NCBI GenBank assembly: GCA_905221605.1 | Contig: CAJNDS010002478.1 | Coordinates: 26,729-90,728 of the forward strand | Length of the DNA: 64,000 nt | Direction: 5' to 3' | From: Symbiodinium natans | Taxonomy: Eukaryota > Sar > Dinophyceae > Suessiales > Symbiodiniaceae | Shown: positions 53,417-63,754 of the stretch, piece after piece | Layout: each line of letters begins with the position of its first letter | Numbering within the stretch: position 1 is the stretch's first letter | Notes under the pieces: model-generated | The model's input: only the letters and a program-made list of their open reading frames with translations | The model's database searches: none | What the model was told of the DNA's origin: nothing | Made by a program: the position numbers and the translations under genes

Positions 53417-55055
53417 TTAGGATCCAGTCCAGATTGCGGAAGGAACACGTGTCGCTCGGCTCACTGCCGTGCCAAGACACTTAGAACTCTTTTGGTTGAC
53501 AAGAAAGTTGCAAGCGCATTTGAAAGAAAGGCACGAACGCACAACGAAAAGCTCTCCTCTCTGGAAAGTGATGAAAACAAGAAGCTGATTACCAAAGGAG
53601 AAAGGCCTACGGTGGGCAGGCTTGCGAGGCTCCTGGGTGTCTCCTCTGTCAAAGTGGAGGCCGAGGAGGTCGGTATCACCGTCAGGCAGGCCCTCGTCAG
53701 CTTGGCCGGGCGCCGGTTCGTCGGCGGGCTCCGGGCGGCTCAGCGGCTTGGAAAAAGGGTATGGGCTTGAGAAAACTGAGAAGGCCTCCTGAGACCCAAT
53801 GATGCCCCGGGCTGCTTGGGACCTGATCTGGTCATAGTCGAGGTGATGGATCATGATGGCCTTGTTGGCGTCCCTGACTATGCATTCTCGGCCGGCTTCA
53901 AAGCATGACATGGGCAGGGGCGGTTGCTGGGCAGGCAGGTCGGCCGGGTCTGCCTCTGCAGGCTGAGGCAGTGAGGGCCACCTCTCGAGCACCTCGCAGT
54001 GGCTGTCCGAGGCCGTGGAAGTGGTGCCACGTACGGCCTTCGAACACCATCTTGGGCAGATGGTAGGCTTCGTGGGGCCCAGGCTGCGAGGGCTCCGTAG
54101 GCTTGGGTCAATGGGCTCCTCGGCTTCTTCGAGGTCTTCCAGGTCCGGATCCGGCAAGGTGCTAGGTCCGGCGTAGTAGGCGGCGCAGGCATCCGTGGCT
54201 TCTTCTAGCCTTCCTTTCCAAGGCCGAGGCGTCGGCAGGCAGCTTGCCCCCTGGCGCCCTAGGCAACGGAGGCAAATCTGGGCCCGTGGCAGGCGTCTGA
54301 GGCACGGAGTGTGCGATGTGCTCCAGCAGCTCCGTCGGCACGGGGGCCTGGTCACAGCAGAATTTCAACTTGGGCAGGGGGCGTCCGTTGGCAAAGGCTT
54401 TGCGGACGTGATTGGCAGTCCATAGGGAGGACGTGGCTGGATTCACGAAGCTCCAATCGGCGGTGGGCTTCTGGGCTGTTCCCTGGTGCAGGGATGGGCG
54501 CAGATTGCGGCGCAGAAGCCATCTTGAAGCTCCTGGGCTTGCTGAGGCGTCAGCAGGGCAGTGGCAGTTTGGGCAGGCTGCACCTCGGGGACAGAGTCCC
54601 CCACAGAGGAGGCTGGGGCAGGCTCCAGTGGGCAGGACGCCGAGTCGGCGCGGCACGGCAGGCGTGGCAGGCGTAGCTTGTGCGGCCGTCGTAGTAGTAA
54701 TAATAGGGGGGTAAGAGGGGGGTAAGAAGGGGGCAGGGTAAAAGGGAGCATGTGGGGAGTACATGTACGGTCCACAAATACCATGGCGGAATGCGTGCAG
54801 TTGATGAGGGAACCACTAGGCGGCCAGGGTCTTCTTGTCCTTCTTTCACGCCTGAGTTGCTAGAAGGGGGCACAGCAAGCTTCTAGAAAATCCACGTTCG
54901 CCGCCCAGTAAGGTGTGCTCAAAGCAATTGAGTACATTTCTCCACGCTTTCCTGAACGGCAGCAGCCCACCCAGGAGGCTTTGCTTGGCACTCTCATCCA
55001 GCTGTGCCCAGAGTGCTGCAAACTGGGCAAGGGCAGAGTCCGGTGCGTTGGCCAT
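53417..55055 (-). pseudogene. CCCH zinc-finger protein, probably decayed
   Basis: A likely start ATG at 55055 in 'GGCCATGGCC' gives 'MANAPDSALAQFAALWAQLD' and 'ESAKQSLLGGLLPFRKAWRN' (to about 54880). After an apparent intron the frame resumes near 54815 ('FPHQLHAFRHGICGPYMYSP') and runs through a Pro-rich part to one finger, 'CPSLLCGGLCPRGAACPNCH', which has the exact C-x8-C-x5-C-x3-H spacing of RNA-binding CCCH (TIS11-type) fingers. Near 54200-54220 the signal shifts by one base into the frame ending at 53417 ('LEEATDACAAYYAGPSTLPD', 'DLEDLEEAEEPIDPSLRSP', 'MIHHLDYDQIRSQAARGIIG'). A single CCCH finger in a disordered protein suggests a post-transcriptional role. The frame change could be decay, an undetected small intron or a read error. 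Confidence 0.5.
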
Positions 55056-57189
55056 GGCGGCTGGGACGCAAGGAGGGGCACAACTGAAAGGCTGAAGGCT
55101 TGAGGGGATCGCTGACAAAGGCAAAAAAGGAAGAGTCTCCCAACGGCATGTGGCATGCAAAGGCAGCGAACTAACTTGTGCAGCACTCAGACAGAAAGCG
55201 GGCCTCGGAAAAGGCTCGGGCTAGGATGGCGGTCATGTACCTGGACAAGCAGGGACACGGGGCATGACGCACACACGCTCACGTTGGTGGGCACGAAGGC
55301 ATGTAGGCTGGGGAGGCAGCCTGTCCAAACAATCCTTGGGGCCAACTAGTCGTGAGTGCAAACTGATCCAGGCTGACTATAAGCTCCGGGCCCAAGAGAC
55401 CATGTCCTGGTAGGCGAAGTAGACCACGTACCTGGCGGAGAGGGGTTTGGGCAGGCTTAAGGGCAACAAAGAGGGCTGGGGCACCGATCTGTCTGAGGCG
55501 GTCTGTGCAATCCGGCGGCTGCAAGCTGGGCTAGCAATCCGAGGCGGATGTGCTGGAGCCAATTTCGGGCTCTGAAGAGGAGCGGCTGGGCGGCATGGGC
55601 AGGCGAGCAAGGTACCACCTGCAGTCCGAGGCAGTCCACCAGTCAATGGCTTGCAAATGGTGCTGTGAGGCATGTTGGAGAGGATATGGCTGAGGGAGGC
55701 CAGGCAGCGCCAACGCACAAGTGGTGGAAGGAGGGCCGCGACAGGCAGGCCGTGCAGCGCGAAGACATGGGCATGTGTGCGCTGAAAGAGCATTGTCTGC
55801 GGCATCGGCGTTTTGGTACCGTGTGCAAAAGGTGCGCATGGGCGGCGTGAAGGGCGTGGCGACCCCGTGGCGGGGCCCTGCAGGCAGGGGGGGCAGGATC
55901 TGGGCGGCGTTGCTCAGTAGGTGCTGAGGCGGCGGGGCCTTAGTAGGCTGAGGCGTGGGCAAGGCGGGCTGCATGGGGGGGGCGCTAGGCTCACCCGCGA
56001 CGCGAGAGGGCATGGCTGTGATAGAACTCGTCGTGGGCGGACGAGGCTGTCGGGTCCGGTGCTGTGTCGCTGCTGTCTTCCGTGCAGCTCCACGAGGGAT
56101 CCGTGTTCCATGAGCAGTGATATTCTGGGCTTGCCATGGGCGAGTAGGCAGCGAGTGGTCCGAGGAGAATCTGGAGCCAAAAGGAGCTGCCGGAACATCA
56201 CCTGGGCGGGATTGTTAGGAGGGGCTTGAGGCGGTTCGGGCTTCTGGGCAAAGGAGGCTTAGGGTGAGGTCTCTGGCGGGCGTGTGGCTTTGGCCCACGA
56301 GTTTGCAGGCTGAGACCAGGCGTAGAGACGATCCCTGGGCTAAGGGGCTCGGGCAGGGCATTAGGGGTTAAACCCGGCTGCAAAGTGCACGTGGCAAGGC
56401 TGTGCCTGAGTCGCTCGGCGTGGCTGCCAGAGCACGGCTGGGCACAGCTGTCACCAAAAGCGCTGCATCAAGGCGTAGAGCAAGTTGGGGGAGCATGCTC
56501 AGTAAGAGTCCCTGTGAGGTGGGGACATTCCCCAGAAGACGGCTCGTGGGCCGTGAGCAGGGCTGTCAGCGTGCTCTGTAAGAGTCCCTGTGCTGTGGGG
56601 ACAGTCCAAAGAAGACGGCTCGTGGGCCGTGGGCAGGGCTGTCACCGTCACCGTAGGCGTCTTCTTCTGAGGCACAGGCAGGCTGCCTGTGTGGCTGCAA
56701 GGCATGGCGCAAGGCTCGGTGAAGATGTCCGCTGCGAAGAAGTCGGGCATCCAGTGGGAGCGCAAATTGGGCCAGCCCCTCAAGCAGAGAATGTACACGA
56801 TATTGGGCCACGGCGGGCCAGAGGGCGTGTTGAGCGGCAGCTAGGGAATGCCGTCGTAGGGCGATGCGCTTTGATGTCATTAGGCCGGCCAGGGCCGAAG
56901 ATGGCACCAGAGGCACTATGAGCTGTCCATATAGGCATGGGACGGTTCGAGGCCATGGCGCGGGCGACTCTCTGGGCAAGGCAGAGAGGAAACACCGGTC
57001 TTACAGGGGGCTGGAACCTCTAGAAAGAAGCTAAGGGCGTAGAGGCCTCGAAGAAATGCTCACACACTATGCACGGCCCCAACACGGGTTAGGTCAGGGC
57101 CAGCTGAGCCAGGAGTCAGCTGGGCATGGGCAGACATGGGTGGTCATGATTCGTGCGTGTCAAAACACCTGGGAACAAAAAACCCCAGT
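55056..57189. other. GGGCAGGC-rich region with uncertain frames
   Basis: Many short 'GGGCAGG' words and open frames on both strands. A Pro/Ala-rich minus frame (55531-56013, ATG at 56013) and a helical one (56566-56979) are possible exons of further CCCH-family sequence but show no domain. Two 76-base-spaced copies of 'GTAAGAGTCCCTGTG' and 'GAAGACGGCTCGTGGGCCGT' lie at 56502-56650. Confidence 0.3.
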
Positions 57190-57610
57190 GCTTTTAAATT
57201 ATAATTTATTGAAATTATTTCGGGCCTCAAGTCCTGCACTTCTCTGCTACAGTTGCCCTTCTACCGGTTTCCCCACCCAAGATCTGTGGCTACAGGTAAG
57301 GCACACTCGAACCTTACCTGGGGTCAAGGAGCCAAGATCCACAGCCGCTCCCACCCTTGCGGGTGGACAGTTGCCTCCGGCGCCAACCAGCGGTGTGCAG
57401 GACCAGCCCAGGGCGCCCCATGGTGATCAGCCAGTGGGGCAGCCCTAAGCAACAACATCGAAGAACTTTATGATAGCTCTGCCACAGCGGGTGCGACATG
57501 GCACTCGAGACTTACAACCGGTATCCATGCCACTTGATCACTGTTAGGCGCCATCCCAGCCGCTCTTCCGGCGCCACCCTTGTTCTTCAAGAAATATTTC
57601 TGGAGGCCGC
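57190..57610 (-). repeat. Older fragment of the element's 3' module
   Basis: Contains the inverse 'CCATGGTGATCAGCCAGTGG' module at about 57418-57437 with 'GCCCAGGGCGCC' before it, next to a short AT-rich 'ATTATTTCGGGCCTC' piece. It lies outside the target-site duplication of the neighbouring copy, so it is a separate, older relic. Confidence 0.6.
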
Positions 57611-57628
57611 CTTCAGGCCTTTTGCTTC
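57611..57628. repeat. 18-bp target-site duplication, left
   Basis: 'CTTCAGGCCTTTTGCTTC', identical to 59173-59190 and next to the T run that is the poly(A) of the minus-strand insert. Confidence 0.88.
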
Positions 57629-59172
57629 CTTTTTTTGGACCGATGCCTCTTTACTACATCAGCAGCGCAGTAGGCCGTTCTTGTGGGTCTCAACACTAGG
57701 GGTGAAACAGAACAGGTGCGAAAACCAAAGCAAACACACACCAAAACCACCACAACGCAACCACCAACCCGCAGCAACCCGCAAGACCAAAGCACCAAAC
57801 GTCAATGTGTCCCCCGCGCTCAGTACTCGAGGTCGTCGCAGAAATCCAGGTGAAATCGAGCAGCGCAGAGCATGCGGGGGGGTCGCAAAATGCGAAGGTT
57901 TGCCAGATCATCAAAACCACCATCATGTAGCCACTGGTGCAAAGAAGGTCAGCACGGAAAGCTGTAAATCGAAGAAGGACAGCAAAGTTACCAACCGACA
58001 CGGTCAGGTACCAGGCACACAGTAGCGAAAAGGGAAGGTACAAATTGGCCAACTTTCCCAGAGGAGAGGCAAGGCCAGCACGCGCCCCACGGTGGTCAGC
58101 CAGTGGGGACTTGTTAGCAAGAACCACGGACGCAAGACCAGCCCAGGGCACCCCATGGTGGTCAGCCAGTGGAGCAGCCCGGAGCAACAGCCGACACAAC
58201 TTGCGGCTCTATTATTGAAGCCCGGCCAATTCTCCCAACACCAGGCGCACAACTGTGCCCAGTCTGACCACATTCCCAAGTAGAAACTGGGGCCGCAGTC
58301 AGCAGGGCGCCCCAAGCTTCCCAGGGAGGAAGCCTGCGAGTAGCAGCAGCTACCGATTCCGAGGGGAAAGACTACCAGACAGCAGTCAAACCCTCACTCT
58401 AGCCTGCAGCAAAAGAGAGGCCAGCGCGCGCCCCATGGTGGTTAGCCAGTGGGGACTTGACAGTAAGAACGAGGATGCAAGACCAGCCCAGGGCACCCCA
58501 TGGTGGTTAGCCAGTGGAGCAACCCCGAGCAACAGCCAGCACAGAATGCGGTTCGCGAATTGGAAGACCAACTACCCAGAGTTCCCAACATCCAGGCGCA
58601 CAACTGTGTTCATGCCCTTTTCCACGGTCCGGCGCTATTAAGCGTTTGCTTTAGCAATGCTGCTGGAAGCGTGGCATTGAGGCCGCATGTTTTTTGCTCC
58701 AAAAGCTCCGTCACATAGTGGTAATTCGGTCGGGATCCTCCCGCCCGCTGCCTGGTGTTGGAGCCGGATGTGCCCAGCTGCTGTGCTTCCTGAGCAGAAG
58801 CTCCACATCCTTCAACCTGTTAATGAGCACCGAGTATGGGAAGCTGAGCCGAGCAACTATAGTCCCATGTGTCGCTGCAACTAACAATCACCGGAACGCA
58901 TCATGTGCGTCAAAAAGAAGCTTGTAGGTATTCTTTTCCTTCCTGGCCGGGACGCGAATGATGCGACTGCGGACGAAATCGTGGCTTGCAGCGGTTAACC
59001 GATCAACGGCTTCGATGTAGGCTCGCACTGACTCGTTGCCATGTGCGGTGTAAAGGGTGAGTCTGTTGGTCAGGCAAGCAACAAGTACTCCCAGGAACGC
59101 ACACGAGCGTGTTTTGCCGCTGCCGGGGGCACCAGTAATGAAGACAGAGGAGCGATTGGCACCCAAACCGTA
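57629..59172 (-). mobile_element. 5'-truncated, internally deleted retrocopy of the helicase element
   Basis: Read on the minus strand it begins at the equivalent of 45268, 'YGLGANRSSVFITGAPGSGK', and follows the helicase to about 45905 ('GPWK...G'), with small indels and stops that destroy the frame after 'HDAFR'. At about 58617 it jumps to the 3' modules (equivalent to ~51.7 kb) and continues to 'TAAAGAGGCATCGGTCC' and seven A. Both ends coincide exactly with the 18-bp duplicated target. Start inside a coding region, internal deletion or splicing of ~6 kb, poly(A) and target duplication are the signature of LINE-type reverse transcription of an RNA. Translation similarity to the main copy is about 80-85% over the first 80 residues. 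Confidence 0.85.
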
Positions 59173-59190
59173 CTTCAGGCCTTTTGCTTC
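59173..59190. repeat. 18-bp target-site duplication, right
   Basis: Exact copy of 57611-57628, directly at the 5' end of the insert. Confidence 0.88.
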
Positions 59191-59789
59191 AAAAGCGTCA
59201 AAGTTTCCCCTTTTAAAGCTCCCTTAAATTCGAATTTGACCAATCTAGGAAGGTTCGAAATTCAAATAATTTAAATAATTTGGGCCTCCAACATTTAAAT
59301 TGTTTTTTTGTTTAAATTCTGGACCTTCTCCAGAGACAATGAGAAAAAACACGGGACGGTACAGGCTGGTGTGTGCTGTTGAGCTTGCAGTCTGAGCGGT
59401 GGACTGGCCAAAAGCGTTAGACAGCCGCTTCTGCAAACAGGCTTCCTTGTTTATAAAACTAATTTGTGAAGCGGATTTTTTCTTTAATTCTGGGCTTGGC
59501 CCAATTTGAATTGTTCAAATTGTTGAAATTTACATAATTGATTATTAAAAACGAGAGGCTCGAAATTATTTAAATTATTTGAGTGATTTAAATTTAGGTG
59601 GAATTTGAACAATCTAATGTTTTATTGGTAAAGAGGCGTCCGCTTGAAAAAAATGTTTCGTGTGTGTATATGGAGAGTTTTTTTCCTCTGACTGATGCTG
59701 TTATGGACACTTTGGGATCACAGTTTATCGAGAAAGGGTGGATTGGACGAAACTTGCTGGGAATCACGCGGCGGAATATGCATTGAAAC
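59191..59789. repeat. AT-rich block with one GGGCCTCCAACATTTAAATT unit
   Basis: ATTTAAATAATT strings at 59250-59300 and 59500-59610, as in 29.1 and 35.1 kb. At 59628-59652 'GGTAAAGAGGCGTC', nine bases and seven A resemble the element's 3' end, but without supporting homology. Confidence 0.6.
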
Positions 59790-60275
59790 TGAGAATTTTC
59801 GCATAGAGAAGCAGCGGAATTTTGGGGGGAGTGTGCTTGTATGAGAATTTTCGCACAGAGAAGCAGCGGGGTTTTGAGGGACTGTGCTTGTAGGAGAATT
59901 TTTGCACCAGCGGGGTTTTGGAGGGACTGTGCTTGTGTGAGAATTTTCGGACAGAGAAGCAGCGGGGTTTTGGGGAGATTGTGCTTGCATGAGAATTTGA
60001 AACAGCGGGGTTTTGGGGGGACTGTGCTTGATGAGAATGTTCGCACAGAGAAGCAGCGGGGTTTTGGGGGGACTGTGCTTGTATGAGAAATTTCGCAGAA
60101 ACAGCGTTGTTTTGGGGGAACTGTGCTTGTATGACAATTTTCGCACAGAGAAGCAGCGGTTTCGGGGACTGTGCTTGTACAAGAATTTTCGCACAGAGAA
60201 GCGAGGTTTTGGGAGACTGTGCTTGTATGAGAATTTTCGCACAGAGAAGCAGCGGGGTTTTGGGGAGACTGTGAG
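59790..60275. repeat. ~50-bp minisatellite 'GAGAATTTTCGCACAGAGAA'
   Basis: About ten irregular units, each 'GAGAATTTTCGCACAGAGAAGC' (trimmed in places) then 'GGGGTTTTGGGGGGACTGTG'. Frames on both strands across it are repeat artefacts. Confidence 0.92.
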
Positions 60276-61850
60276 AAATTCCAGGCCCGATTGGGCAGGA
60301 TTTAAGTGCAGTTTTGATTTATTCAATGCATGGTTGGAGTTGGGGTTGTTTTCGGAGCCAATGATGCTCGTGATGCTTCTGTCGGAGGAGGCTTGTGAGA
60401 TGCTTGCATGTTCTGCCTCCTGGGCGCAGCCTCTGAAAGTTAATGCTGCAACTTGGACACCTTGGCAAGCTCTTGGGGCTTGCGCTGCAACAGGGGGTTT
60501 GGACATGGGACATTGCATTCTCGCTCATCTTAAGGTCAAAAGAAAAGCGCAGAACTGCGCACGGCGTGCGAGTGCAAGTCTCCGAAGTGTTCTAGCTGTT
60601 ACCAACCAGTGGAGCCTGCACCCGACAGGCTCAGGCAAGCACCTTAGCGTTTTCGCGTTTTTTCAGCCAACTGCTTCCATAAGCTCCAAGGGGGCAAGAA
60701 GGTGTTTGCTTCACAAGCATCTTGTTCTACGGAGCAAACTTGGAAAGGTCGAGCAGGCCAAAGGGGGGGAACTTGGGCCTTTGTGCACGGCGCCTGCAAT
60801 CATTGCCGGGATCCAGTATCAAGCGTTCCAGGAGCGGACTGCTGTATGTGTAGCTCCAAGTTCATAAAAATGTCCCATTTTTTCTTCAGCGTTCCAAGAC
60901 CGTGAGAGTGCGTGCGTACTTCTGTTCCCAAAGCCTTTCCCTTAAAGCTGCCTGTTTGTCGATGCGGTCTCACCCCGCCTTCTGACGCTGGCTGTAAGAT
61001 TTTGTGGGAAAACGTACTGTTATTTGGTGTGACTTGATCGACCACTTTTCAGAAGTAATCTCGGTTTCTTGCAGACGCCGGTGCCGATGGGCACGACACA
61101 GTGCCTCGCACAGTCCAAAAAAGAATGATGTCCTGATTTGCTTGCTGAGCAGGCACCTTTTTGAGCCAGTTGTGGATGAAAGCGGTTTTGTTATTTGCTG
61201 ATGTCGTGACGGGGATTGTCAGGGTGTGAGACTGTATGGTGGTGATTGTAGCTAGTGCTCTGCACTCTTGTTGTGAAGCTGCATCTTGTCCTTACAACAC
61301 CTTATCGAAAGTCGCTCCACCGCACCTTAAGCTCCTGATCTAGACGAATGTTTTCTTTTGCAACGTTTCGGCGTGCCTCAGAGCCAACAATGGGTTCTCA
61401 GCATAGAAAGTCATGGTCTTACGGTGCACGCGATTTGTTTTTGTTGGAGGAGGTTGTTTGCACCATTGTGTTGGGACACGGTGCTTGCCAGTTGTTCTGT
61501 TGGAGTTGGTTAAAAGGCCTTGGGGACACGGCACTTGCGACTTTCGAAGGTCTTATTGTTCACGACAATAAACATCACCATGAAATTTCTGGTTCAAAAT
61601 GCCATCAACATTAAAAAAAATGCTATGCGTATCTCTTTGTCTTGCTACTACTGCTACGACTAATGGCGAAACCAAATCAAATATGGCAAACGGTCCCTAA
61701 GCACAAACCCTTGAACCCCTAAACCTTAAACCCCGAGGCCAACTCTGCGCCAACGCAGCGCCAGAGTTGAGCTTTGCTGAATGCATCAGTGAGAGTATCT
61801 CTGCCCACGCCTAAACCCTAAACACCAAACCCTTTCAATGTCTTGAAGCC
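60276..61850. other. Non-coding or unknown region before the RCC1-like gene
   Basis: A plus frame to 60867 has a helical look ('FDLFNAWLELGLF', 'MMLVMLLSEEACEMLA') but starts inside the minisatellite and shows no domain. The last 150 bases carry CCCTAAA-type words ('CCTAAACCCTAAACACCAAA' at 61810-61830) just upstream of the gene. Confidence 0.35.
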
Positions 61851-63065
61851 ATGGCGCCCATTCTGAGCACAAAGAAAGCATTTTTCGCCGAGTTGCAGGA
61901 TGGCCAGCTCCTCGCCTGGGGAGCCCCCACCCACGGCGGTGACATCAGTGACTCGGCCATTGGGAGAAATGATATGTTCCTGATGTAGGAAGATTCTCAG
62001 AGGGTTCAAAGGGCCAACCTAGGTGAAGTGAAGTCCACACTGGAGAGCGTGGGCGTGCAGGGAGCCTGGAGCAATGAGGCTGCTTTTCTTACCTTGCTCA
62101 AGAATGGCCAGTGGCTTGCATGGGGACAAGTGCGGACCGGCGGCGACATAAGCGGCGTGAAACCCACACTTGACAGCGTGGGAGTGAAAGGACTCTGGCA
62201 CACTGGTTGCGCCTTTCTTGCCGAGCTAAAGGATGGCCAGTTCCTTGCCTGGGGATTGAGCACTCATGGTGCCGACATCAAAGCTGTAAAGCCTGCACTG
62301 GAGAGTGTGGGAGCGAAAAGAGTCTGGAGCAATCAGGGTGCCTTTCTCGTGGAACTCAAGAACGGCCAGTTCCATGCCTGGGGAATGGCACAGTGCGGCG
62401 CCGACATCCGTGCGGTGAAGTCTGAACTGGAAAGCTCGGGAGTGAAAGCGATCTGGAACACGAATTCCGCCTTTCTCGCAGAGCTCAAGGACGGTCAGTT
62501 CTTTGCTTGGGGAAATGAAAAAGATGGCGGGGACATGATCAGTGCGGTGAAGTCCACATTGGAGAGTGTGGGTGTCAGAAGAGTTTGGAGCAATTCCTTT
62601 GCCTTCCTTGTCCAGCAGAAGGACGGCCAGTTCCTTGCCTGGGGGCGTGGGTCAAACGGCGCCGACATCAGTGCCGTGAAACCAATGCTGGACGTGGGAG
62701 TGCGCGGAATCTGGAGCACCAACGAGGCCTTCCTCGCTTCTCTCAAAGATGGCCAGTTCATTGCATGGGGAGATGCAGCTCACGGTGGCAACATCAGTGA
62801 TGTGAAGCCCGCACTAGAGACCACGGGAGTGAGAACTGTCTGGAGCACGGGGCATGCATTCCTCGTCCAGCTCAAGGATGGTAAGTTCCTGGGCTGGGGA
62901 CCTGCGATTTCCGGTGGTGACGTGCGCGGCGTGCAGCTCGCACTTGAGACGGTGGGACTGACTCAACGTGTCCGAGGCTGGGCCCACCCAGATGTACCCG
63001 GAATGAGCGAGTGTCAACATCCCGCATGCCCCACTGCAGTTCCAGAAGCGTCACGAAACCCCTGA
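61851..63065 (+). CDS. RCC1-like beta-propeller repeat protein, two exons
   Basis: Exon 1 is 61851-61947, starting at 'GCCATGGCG' ('MAPILSTKKAFFAELQDGQL'); a 75-base GT-AG intron (61948-62022) would join 'GGDIS' to 'EVKSTLESVGVQ' in frame; exon 2 is 62023-63065. The ~380-residue product is almost only repeats of ~47 residues: 'VKPxLESVGVxGVWSN', then 'AFLAxLKDGQFLAWG', then 'GGDIS'. Eight 'DGQFxAWG'-type motifs occur, the Trp-Gly signature of RCC1/HERC blades, so a seven-bladed propeller is likely. In known proteins such propellers bind chromatin, small GTPases or ubiquitin-ligase partners; dinoflagellates have many. The last ~35 residues depart from the repeat. One blade ('KPMLDVGVRGIW') is three residues short. 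No frame damage is seen. Confidence 0.85.
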
Positions 63066-63571
63066 CACCCATGCACCCGTCTTCAACATCGATCCAAGCC
63101 AACAGCTTGCCCAAATGTGTGCGCGTGCTCGACTGCGGGCGAGCGGGAGGGCCGGCGGGCGTTCTCACGCCTGTGCGTGCATCTCGGCATGCTTGCGCGC
63201 GTTCGTGCGCACACTCTGAGAGCTCACAGTCCCGCTGCACTCTGAGATCAGTTTTGCTTCATAATTTTCCGTTTCACCACATGTGCGTGTAGTGTTGTTA
63301 GCGGCTCTTGTTTAGCGGCGCCTTTCTCGGACGCTGTGCAACCCTTGCATAAGCCCTTCATGATTTTCGTGTCCGCTGTGCATGTGTTTGCTTTGCGTCG
63401 CGCTCGGGGCCGCTGGTTGGATTCGCAGTCCGTCGGGAGGGCATTGGAACCACCCACAGCTCATCCTTCAACCCCCGCGGCCGCCTGAAACCCTAAACGC
63501 CCTAAACCATCCTAAACCCGAAAGCCCATAAAGATCATAAAACCCTGCATGCAGGTCTTCGGGTGCCCAAG
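63066..63571. other. 3' flank of the RCC1-like gene
   Basis: No gene recognised. 'ACCCTAAACGCCCTAAACC' type words occur at 63488-63515. Confidence 0.4.
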
Positions 63572-63754
63572 GTGTGGAAGGCACCACCACCTGGTGCTGC
63601 CTCGGGGTCTGCCTTTGCCGCCGTCAAGCATTTTCTCTTCGGGGAGTCCGACCCTTCCCACGCTGAAGCCGCTGAAGCCGCTGAAACCGCTGAAGCCGCT
63701 GAAGACCCACTCTCCCTGGCTTTCCCAGAGGACTTTTACATGCGCCCTGCCTGA
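63572..63754 (+). CDS. Possible acidic C-terminal exon
   Basis: After 'GGGTGCCCAAG' (possible acceptor) the frame reads 'VWKAPPPGAASGSAFAAVKH', then a Glu/Ala stretch made by a GCTGAAGCC repeat at 63664-63706 ('HAEAAEAAETAEAAED'), then 'FPEDFYMRPA' and TGA. It looks like a terminal exon, but no upstream exon is identified and another frame of the same repeat gives 'LKPLKPLKP'. Function unknown. Confidence 0.3.
   Translation: MWKAPPPGAASGSAFAAVKHFLFGESDPSHAEAAEAAETAEAAEDPLSLAFPEDFYMRPA

Noticed and set aside
53009-53770. Plus-strand frame of 253 codons
   Set aside because: Opposes the CCCH gene's C-terminal frame; no domain recognised and its N-terminal half has no protein character. I could not fully exclude the C-terminal half.
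59628-59652. Third 3' end of the helicase element ('GTAAAGAGGCGTC' plus A run)
   Set aside because: No homology to the element upstream of the motif on that strand and no target duplication found.
59840-60518. Frames on both strands with 'CACMRIFAQRSSGV' or 'NSHTSTVPPKP' repeats
   Set aside because: Minisatellite artefacts.
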